Below are positions 58,424 to 64,000 of a stretch of 64,000 nt of DNA, piece after piece. The translations under genes were made by a program, and so were the position numbers. The DNA is taken from positions 496,001 through 560,000 of the forward strand of contig NZ_JAEPBG010000001.1 of assembly GCF_016632335.1 (NCBI RefSeq), given 5' to 3'. Positions within the stretch are counted from its first letter, which is position 1, and each line of letters starts with the position of its first letter. The notes below the pieces were generated by a model, which made no database searches, had not been told where the DNA came from, and saw nothing but the letters and a program-made list of their open reading frames with translations. This DNA comes from Noviherbaspirillum pedocola. GTDB taxonomy: Bacteria > Pseudomonadota > Gammaproteobacteria > Burkholderiales > Burkholderiaceae_D.

Positions 58424-58558
58424 GTAAGTTGGGCTGACGAAAGAAGCCCAATGTGTTCGCGGACCGCGGACGTACGGAACGGCTCGTAGGTTGGGCTGCA
58501 AGCCCAACATGTTCGCGGACCGCAGACGTTCGATGTTGGGCTTGGCAGCCCAACCTAC
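58424..58558. repeat. Palindromic element, TTGGGCT family, composite copy
   Basis: A partial element (about 58424-58472) precedes a fuller one (58486-58558) with arms 58486-58510 and 58533-58558. The phrase GTTCGCGGACCGC occurs in both, so the array grew by duplication. It fills the gap between rnb and the tonB-like gene. Confidence 0.8.
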
Positions 58559-58567
58559 GCACTTGGT

Positions 58568-60619
58568 TCAGCCCGCCGCATCCCCGGCCGGATTCGCGGC
58601 CACGCTTTCCGCCGCTTCCTCGGCCTGCGCCGGATCGATCTGCGCTTCCAAGGGCGGCATGCCTTCGGCCAGCTCTTCCTCGTCGGCCAGCGCGTCCTCG
58701 GCTTCGGCCAGGCTTTCGGCGCCCGGCGCGGATTCGACCTCGATCAGCCGCGCCTCGACCGACAGATCCACCTCGTCCCAGCGCAGCAGATCAAGCTTGA
58801 CCGCGGTGCCGCGCGGCAGCGGCGACATGCCGGGCAGCTTCAGCACCAGCGGAATCTCGACCAGGCGCATGATTTCTTCCTTCAGCGCCACCGCCTCGAC
58901 CACGCGCGCCTCGTGCTGCGCCAGCCAGCGCAGACACCAGTAGCGCTCCATCACGGTCTGGAATTCGGCGTAGGACGAATAGGCGCTGTCGAAGGCGGAA
59001 ACGATCGCGTACAAATCCGCATCCTTGGGCTTGAAGGTCGCGGCCAGCGGCGCGGTCACGCCATGCTCGACGCAGGCCAGGATCTGCCACTGGTTGACCA
59101 GGTCGGTGTAGCGGCGCAGCGGCGAAGTGCTCCACGCGTACTGGTCCACGCCCAGGCCCTGGTGCGGCGCGGCATGGGTGACCATGCGCACCTGCATGCG
59201 CGTGGCCCAGTTGCCGCCGCCCTGGATGCGGTAGATGCCGGGCACGCCATGGTCGTGCATCAGCCGGCCCCAGCTGCTGTTGGCATAAATCATCAGCTCG
59301 GCGACAAGCTTGTCCAGCGGCGCGCCGCGCTTTCTGCGGGTAATGGTGACGACCTCGTCTTCGACATAGAAATTGAAGTCGACCCGGTTGTTCTGCTCGG
59401 GCTTCAGGCCAAAAGCTTCGCGCTTGGCCATGCGGCCGCGCTCCAGCACCTGCGCCCATTGCCACAAGAGCGTGATCTCCCGCTTGTACGGATAGTCGCC
59501 GCCGCCGCTGGCCAGGTTTTCCTCGGTGACCTGTTCATCCAGCAGGTTGTGACGCAAATTGGCCGCCATCGGCACCATCTCGGCGCGGGTATCGGTGGCC
59601 AGTACGTTCCAGTTGGTGGTGTCCAGCGTCACATACAGCGACAGCGCCGGACAATCCTGCCCTTCGGCCAGCGTGAAAACCTCGACCAGCGCATCGGGCA
59701 GCATCGTAATCTTTTCGCCGGGCATGTAGACGGTGGACATGCGGCTGCGCGCGATCGCATCGATAGCGTCGCCACGCGCAATGCCCAGGCCCGGCGCGGC
59801 GATGTGGATGCCGATGCGCACCCTGCCCTCGTCCAGCCAGGTGACCGAGAAGGCGTCGTCGATTTCCGTGGTGGTGACATCGTCGATCGAGAAGGCTTGC
59901 ACCTCGGCTACAGCCAGCTTCGGCCGCGCGGGCATCGTCACTGCCGGGAAGCCAACGCCACGCGGGAAATGCTCGAGCAGAAAGCGCGTCAGGTGCAGCG
60001 CCTTCGGGCTGGGAATCGCGCCGACCGACAGCATCAGCCGCTCGCGCGTGGTCTGCATGTCGTTGGCGGCGGTTTCCAGCGCCTTGTATTCGATGCTGTT
60101 CTTGTCGGGGCGGAACAGCAATTGCGTGGCCGCGGCGCGGATCGCCTCCGGCAGACGGCCGGCCTTCAGTTCCTCGACATAGGCCGCCTGCTGCTCAGCC
60201 TGCAGGCGTTTTCTTTCCAGGCCGGCCAGCGCCGCCTTCAGCGTCGTCTCGGGCGCAGCCTTGTAGCGGCCGCGGCCCTTGCGCTGGAAATAGATCGGCG
60301 CGGAATGCAGCTTCAGCAGCAGGCCGGCGGCTTCATGCGGCTGCGGCGCATGGCCGAAATATTCGGTGCCGAGTTCGGCAAAACCGAATTCTTCCTGGCC
60401 AGCGACTTCCCACAGGAAGTCGAGATCGACCTCGTCGGCGATGCGCTGCGCGGCGGCCAGCATTTCGGCCGGCTCGGGTGTAGCGAATTGCAGCAGCACA
60501 TCGCGCGCCCTGACCTTGGCACGCTTACCGGTTTGCAGTTCGACCTGGTAGGCCTCGCCCTGCTGCGACAACACCGATCCCGCTTTGAAATCGCCGGACT
60601 CTTCAAAAAATAGATTCAT
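58568..60619 (-). CDS. rnb: RNB-domain exoribonuclease (RNase II type)
   Basis: 683 residues. A 3'-5' exoribonuclease. N-terminal domains are followed by the RNB catalytic domain with TEIDDAFSVTWLDEGRVRIGIHIA, the Asp cluster that binds magnesium, and SRMSTVYMPGEKITMLP. The C-terminal part carries an S1-like segment, ending in an acidic tail. The ATG at 60619 is chosen; the frame also opens with a TTG codon one step earlier. RNase II and RNase R are close, and RNase II is preferred because there is no Lys-rich tail. Confidence 0.88.
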   Translation of the reverse strand: MNLFFEESGDFKAGSVLSQQGEAYQVELQTGKRAKVRARDVLLQFATPEPAEMLAAAQRIADEVDLDFLWEVAGQEEFGFAELGTEYFGHAPQPHEAAGLLLKLHSAPIYFQRKGRGRYKAAPETTLKAALAGLERKRLQAEQQAAYVEELKAGRLPEAIRAAATQLLFRPDKNSIEYKALETAANDMQTTRERLMLSVGAIPSPKALHLTRFLLEHFPRGVGFPAVTMPARPKLAVAEVQAFSIDDVTTTEIDDAFSVTWLDEGRVRIGIHIAAPGLGIARGDAIDAIARSRMSTVYMPGEKITMLPDALVEVFTLAEGQDCPALSLYVTLDTTNWNVLATDTRAEMVPMAANLRHNLLDEQVTEENLASGGGDYPYKREITLLWQWAQVLERGRMAKREAFGLKPEQNNRVDFNFYVEDEVVTITRRKRGAPLDKLVAELMIYANSSWGRLMHDHGVPGIYRIQGGGNWATRMQVRMVTHAAPHQGLGVDQYAWSTSPLRRYTDLVNQWQILACVEHGVTAPLAATFKPKDADLYAIVSAFDSAYSSYAEFQTVMERYWCLRWLAQHEARVVEAVALKEEIMRLVEIPLVLKLPGMSPLPRGTAVKLDLLRWDEVDLSVEARLIEVESAPGAESLAEAEDALADEEELAEGMPPLEAQIDPAQAEEAAESVAANPAGDAAG

Positions 60620-60653
60620 CAATTACTGCCTATCGTCATTCATTCATGTTTGT

Positions 60654-61202
60654 TCATCGGCGCCGGCGCATCGCCGGATTCAGCGCCATGACCGCCGGCA
60701 GAAACAGCTCGGTGACGAGCAGATTTGTGCCACCACGGCGATACAAGCGGCGCCGCGCCGGGAGGCGTTGCGCCGGTAATCCAGCCACCGCCATGCGCGC
60801 GCGCTTGCCCAGCGCATGGCTCGGCGCCAGCCGCGCGGCCTGCAATGCGCCGGCGGCGATGCGCGCATCGGTGTACAGCCGGCTCCCCAGCGAGCGCGCG
60901 CCCAGGCGGCGCAGGAAAGGCCATGCGGCCAGATGCGCTGCCGGCAACGCCGTCTGCGCATAGACCACCGGCACGCCATCGCAGCACAGCAGCACTTCGC
61001 GCGACACCACGCGGCCGCGCCGCATGCCGAGGATATCGCGCTGGTCCGCAAGCGGCCTGCCCATCGCCTGCCGCAACAGGCGCACCTCAAACGCGGCGCA
61101 ATGCGCAACCAGCCGCGCCGTGAGCGAGCCGCGCGAAAAGAGCCATGCGCGCATCGTTTCCGGCATCACTGCGCGCGCCATGCCGCGCCGCCATGGAGTC
61201 AA
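60654..61202 (-). CDS. ubiC: Chorismate--pyruvate lyase
   Basis: 182 residues. Makes 4-hydroxybenzoate for ubiquinone. Recognised by WLFSRGSLTARL at the start, REVLLCCDGVPVVYAQTALP, RRLGARSLGSRLYTD and the end TNLLVTELFLPAV. The start overlaps the yqiA-like stop by 4 bases (ATGA). Downstream gap to rnb is 34 bases. Confidence 0.85.
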   Translation of the reverse strand: MTPWRRGMARAVMPETMRAWLFSRGSLTARLVAHCAAFEVRLLRQAMGRPLADQRDILGMRRGRVVSREVLLCCDGVPVVYAQTALPAAHLAAWPFLRRLGARSLGSRLYTDARIAAGALQAARLAPSHALGKRARMAVAGLPAQRLPARRRLYRRGGTNLLVTELFLPAVMALNPAMRRRR

Positions 61203-61801
61203 ACTGCGGCCCTGCCCTTGACCTGGGCATCGTCATTGCCATCGCAGAATGCCAGCACGCTGTCGAGATAGCGCGGGAAGTCCGAGATGCCATGGTCGCT
61301 GCCTTCGATCACCCGTTGTTGCGCGCCGGGATAGTGCGCCACCATCTCGCGCCAGTCGAGCACTTCGTCGCCGGTTGCGGCAAGCAACAGATAACGTTCG
61401 GGCCGGGTGATTGTGACCACCTCAAAGGCGCGCAGTTCTTCCAGGTGTTCCGGCAGGAAGACGAAAGGCTCGTCGGAATGCCAGGCCACGGCCACGCCGA
61501 CCTGGGAAGCCAGATCGCGCGGCGCATGCACTGCCGGGTTCAGCAGCACAGTGCGGCAGCCGTATCTTTCCGCGAGCCAGGTGGCGTAGAAGCCGCCGAG
61601 CGAAGAACCGATGAGGCTGATGCGGTCCGCGCCGTGGCGCCGTATCAGGTCTTCGGCCAGCGCGATCGCCGCCTTCGGCGAGGCCGGCAGTTGCGGACAC
61701 AGGTATTGCGCTTCGCGGCCGAGTTCACGCATGCGTTCGCCGATCACGCGCGCCTTGAATGACAGCGGTGAAGAACGGAAACCGTGCAGATACAGGATCA
61801 T
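61199..61801 (-). CDS. yqiA: YqiA-family alpha/beta-hydrolase esterase
   Basis: 200 residues. Starts MILYLHGFRSSPLSFKAR. Nucleophile motif GSSLGGFYA, acid in ATGDEVLDWRE and catalytic His in GSDHGISDF, the triad of the family. Cytosolic; substrate not known. It follows mpl by 18 bases and leads into ubiC with an ATGA overlap. Confidence 0.9.
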   Translation of the reverse strand: MILYLHGFRSSPLSFKARVIGERMRELGREAQYLCPQLPASPKAAIALAEDLIRRHGADRISLIGSSLGGFYATWLAERYGCRTVLLNPAVHAPRDLASQVGVAVAWHSDEPFVFLPEHLEELRAFEVVTITRPERYLLLAATGDEVLDWREMVAHYPGAQQRVIEGSDHGISDFPRYLDSVLAFCDGNDDAQVKGRAAV

Positions 61802-61819
61802 GCGAACCGTTCCTTCGAT

Positions 61820-63205
61820 TCAACGCGCGGCGAGCGCATCGAGCAGCTTCTGATGCACGCCGCCGAAGCCGCCATTGCTCATCACCAGCACATGGTCGCC
61901 GGCGCGGGCGTCGCGCGCGATCGCAGCCACCAGCGTATCGATATCGTCATGCGCCTGGCCGCGCGCGCCCAGCGGCGCCAGCGCTTCGGCCAGGTCCCAG
62001 CCCAATGCATCCTTGCCGGACTTCGCGCCATAGCCGTAGACCAGGTCGGCCTCGGCCAGGCTCGCCGACAAGGCTGCCTTCATCGTGCCCAGCTTCATCG
62101 TGTTCGAGCGCGGCTCAAGCACCGCGAGGATGCGCGCGGCGCCGCCGGCCGCGGCGCGCAGGCCGGCCACTGTGGTGGCAATCGCGGTCGGATGATGGGC
62201 GAAGTCATCGTAAACAGTGATGCCATCGACCACGCCGCGCACTTCCATGCGGCGCTTGACGCTGATGAATTTCGACAGCGAGGCGATCGCCTGCGCCGGC
62301 GGCACGCCGACATGGCGCGCGGCGGCGATTGCGGCCAGCGCATTCAAACGGTTGTGCTCGCCCTGGATCTGCCACTGCACCCTGCCCTGCGGCACGCCGT
62401 CGAAGGCGACATCGAAGCTGCCGTCGTGATGCGCTTCCAGCGTCCAGCCTTCGCCTTCGGCATTGCCAAAGATTTCGCGCTCGCTCCAGCAGCCGCGCGC
62501 CAGCACCCGCTGCAGCGCCGGCTCGCGCGCATTCACCACGAGGCGGCCCACGCCGGGCACGGTGCGCACGAGATGATGGAACTGGGTCTCGATCGCGGCC
62601 AGGTCCGGGAAGATGTCGGCATGGTCGTATTCGAGGTTGTTCAGGATGGCGGTGCGCGGCCGATAGTGGACGAACTTGCTGCGCTTGTCGAAGAAGGCGG
62701 TGTCGTATTCATCGGCTTCGATGACGAAGAAGGCCGAATCCTCGCCTTCCTTGCCGCCGAGGCGCGCCGAGATGCCGAAGTTCATCGGCACGCCGCCGAT
62801 CAGAAAGCCGGGCGCATAACCATTGTCTTCGAGGATCCACGCCAGCATTGACGAGGTGGTGGTCTTGCCATGGGTGCCGGCAACGGCCAGCACCCAGCGT
62901 TTCGAAAGAATGTGCTCGCCTATCCATTGCGGGCCCGACATATAAGGCAGGCCGCGATTGAGAATTTCTTCCATCAATGGATTACCGCGCGAAACCACAT
63001 TGCCGATCACGTACAGATCCGGCTCCAGCGCCAGCTGCTCGACGCCGAATCCTTCGACGAGGTCTATGCCCTGCTGCTGCAATTGCGTGCTCATCGGCGG
63101 ATAGACATTGGCATCGCAGCCGGTGACCTTGTGCCCGGCCTGGCGCGCCAGCACTGCCAGGCCACCCATGAACGTGCCGCAAATGCCAAGGATATGTATA
63201 TGCAT
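61820..63205 (-). CDS. mpl: Murein tripeptide ligase (UDP-MurNAc:L-Ala-gamma-D-Glu-meso-DAP ligase)
   Basis: 461 residues. Reuses recovered cell-wall tripeptide by joining it to UDP-MurNAc. MHIHILGICGTFMGGLAVLA opens the Rossmann part; the ATP site is GTHGKTTTSSML; YDTAFFDKRSKFVHYRP and LNNLEYDHADIF are Mpl-specific blocks that separate it from MurC. The ATG at 63205 is used instead of the upstream extension to 63568. It probably starts the long minus-strand run ending in mtgA. Confidence 0.96.
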   Translation of the reverse strand: MHIHILGICGTFMGGLAVLARQAGHKVTGCDANVYPPMSTQLQQQGIDLVEGFGVEQLALEPDLYVIGNVVSRGNPLMEEILNRGLPYMSGPQWIGEHILSKRWVLAVAGTHGKTTTSSMLAWILEDNGYAPGFLIGGVPMNFGISARLGGKEGEDSAFFVIEADEYDTAFFDKRSKFVHYRPRTAILNNLEYDHADIFPDLAAIETQFHHLVRTVPGVGRLVVNAREPALQRVLARGCWSEREIFGNAEGEGWTLEAHHDGSFDVAFDGVPQGRVQWQIQGEHNRLNALAAIAAARHVGVPPAQAIASLSKFISVKRRMEVRGVVDGITVYDDFAHHPTAIATTVAGLRAAAGGAARILAVLEPRSNTMKLGTMKAALSASLAEADLVYGYGAKSGKDALGWDLAEALAPLGARGQAHDDIDTLVAAIARDARAGDHVLVMSNGGFGGVHQKLLDALAAR

Positions 63206-63260
63206 TGTAGAATTTCGGATTCTTGAATAACGGGGAATTCTACCCGACCCACGGGTCCGG

Positions 63261-63303
63261 GGAGTCTGCGCGGCAGAGGCAAGGCGGCTGCCGCGCAGAC
63301 TCC
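63261..63303. repeat. Perfect 16-base inverted repeat between divergent genes
   Basis: Arms GGAGTCTGCGCGGCAG (63261-63276) and its reverse complement (63288-63303) enclose an 11-base loop. It lies between the mpl start (63205) and the gene at 63329. There is no T run, so it may be an operator or a dispersed repeat. Confidence 0.7.
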
Positions 63304-63328
63304 TGGCCCGCGCCGCTCGATACCCACC

Positions 63329-63940
63329 ATGAATAACCATTCCAGCGAAACCGAACTGCTGCGGGCTGAAATCGCCGCCGCCGCCGCGCGCATGATCGCG
63401 GAAGATGGCGCCGATTACGGCAGCGCCAAGCGCCGCGCCGCGCGGCAGATACTCGGCGATGTCCGGGTCCGGGGCGACATCCTGCCCGACAATGCACAGA
63501 TAGAGGACGAAGTGCGGGTATACAACGAGCTGTTCCATTCCGATACGCAACCCGCGCGCCTGCTGCATCTGCGCAAGCTGGCCCTGCGCATCATGACCGA
63601 ACTCGCCGAGTTCTCACCTTATCTCACCGGCGCGGTGCTCAACGGCACCGCCGGCGAACAGTCCGATATCCACCTGCAGCTGTTCGTCGAAAGCGAAAAA
63701 GATGTCGAAATCTTCCTGATGAACCGCAATGTCGACTTCGAAGTTTCCGAGACCTCGCACTTTCACAAGCGCGGCGAGCCGGTGGAGACGCTGAGCTTCA
63801 TGCGCGACAACGAAGGCGTGCACCTCGCGCTGTTCAACTACAACGACCTGCGCGCTTCGCGCAAGGCCGATCCGGAACGTCCAGAGCGCGCCAACATCGA
63901 TGCGGTGCGCGCGCTGATCGAAGAGATGGGTGGCGCTTGA
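63329..63940 (+). CDS. Conserved hypothetical, faintly nucleotidyltransferase-like
   Basis: 203 residues, no membrane segment. A helical N-terminal half is followed by NGTAGEQSDIHLQLFVESEKDVEIFLMNRNVDFEV, where SDIHL faintly resembles the SDIDL motif of nucleotidyltransferases with the second Asp replaced by His. Similar proteins are sometimes labelled as MurC-like ligases because of their place next to mpl, but I see no ATP-grasp or Mur motif. Function unknown. Confidence 0.7.
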   Translation: MNNHSSETELLRAEIAAAAARMIAEDGADYGSAKRRAARQILGDVRVRGDILPDNAQIEDEVRVYNELFHSDTQPARLLHLRKLALRIMTELAEFSPYLTGAVLNGTAGEQSDIHLQLFVESEKDVEIFLMNRNVDFEVSETSHFHKRGEPVETLSFMRDNEGVHLALFNYNDLRASRKADPERPERANIDAVRALIEEMGGA

Positions 63941-64000
63941 AGCGCGCTCTGCTGGCGGCCGTTGCTCTGCTCTTCGCCGTTGCCGGCGCCTGGTTCGGCA
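63937..64000 (+). CDS. N-terminus of a membrane or secreted protein, possibly TlpA-like (3' end outside window)
   Basis: The frame starts with TTG at 63937, overlapping the previous stop, and codes an apparent signal/anchor (MKRALLAAVALLFAVAGAWF), cut by the window end. The idea that it is a thioredoxin-like TlpA protein comes from gene order seen in related bacteria and cannot be tested here. Confidence 0.45.
   Translation, partial: MKRALLAAVALLFAVAGAWFG

Noticed and set aside
55934-63205. A prophage or genomic island covering the minus-strand run
   Set aside because: The genes are core cell-wall, aromatic, ubiquinone and RNA-turnover functions in ordinary spacing; no integrase or phage gene is present.

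Overview
The window looks like chromosome of a GC-rich betaproteobacterium of the order Burkholderiales, most likely family Oxalobacteraceae (Herbaspirillum, Noviherbaspirillum or Massilia relatives). I base this on the housekeeping order miaB-phoH-ybeY-corC-lnt-glyQ-glyS-gmhB-plsC, on protein sequence style, and on GC-rich codon use. This is an inference from recognition; no search was run.

Region 1 (1-560) holds the 3' end of miaA, an elongator tRNA-Met and its terminator. Region 2 (622-17442) is a dense signalling island. On the minus strand it has two HPK4-type hybrid histidine kinases, a receiver-HisKA_3 kinase, a receiver-EAL phosphodiesterase, a lone receiver and a PAS-GGDEF-EAL-receiver-PAS protein. 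A membrane PAS/GAF diguanylate cyclase follows, and two NarL/LuxR-type response regulators lie on the plus strand. No structural output gene is embedded, so the island seems to join phosphorelay and cyclic-di-GMP signalling for targets elsewhere.

Region 3 (17443-33011) is accessory. It has a broken fragment of a phosphoesterase gene next to the intact lipoprotein copy, and a short-chain-dehydrogenase-fold protein carrying both halohydrin dehalogenase signature motifs. An AT-richer locus follows, where a two-gene unit (secreted protein plus HELGH metallopeptidase-like protein) is tandemly duplicated. In the second copy the HELGH domain is the N-terminus of a 3249-residue protein with RTX repeats, a subtilisin/kexin-like domain, a P domain, cadherin-like repeats and three repeated C-terminal modules. 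This locus is the best candidate for an undescribed system.

Region 4 (33012-41480) is a bacterial alpha-2-macroglobulin gene followed one base later by pbpC, and a divergent small secreted protein. Region 5 (41543-53118) is the plus-strand housekeeping run: tRNA modification (miaB), RNA metabolism (phoH, ybeY), lipoprotein acylation (corC-like, lnt), glycyl-tRNA synthetase, heptose and phospholipid synthesis, a YgjP-like metallopeptidase and glyoxalase I. Region 6 (53209-63205) is mostly minus strand: corA, a beta-lactamase-like Tat lipoprotein in a lower-GC pocket, then the likely run mpl-yqiA-ubiC-rnb-tonB-aroE-mtgA. The window ends with a small plus-strand pair, the second cut by the window edge.

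Two families of dispersed palindromic elements (core TTGGGCT...AGCCCAA and GTGGGC...GCCCAC) sit in the gaps of regions 5 and 6.
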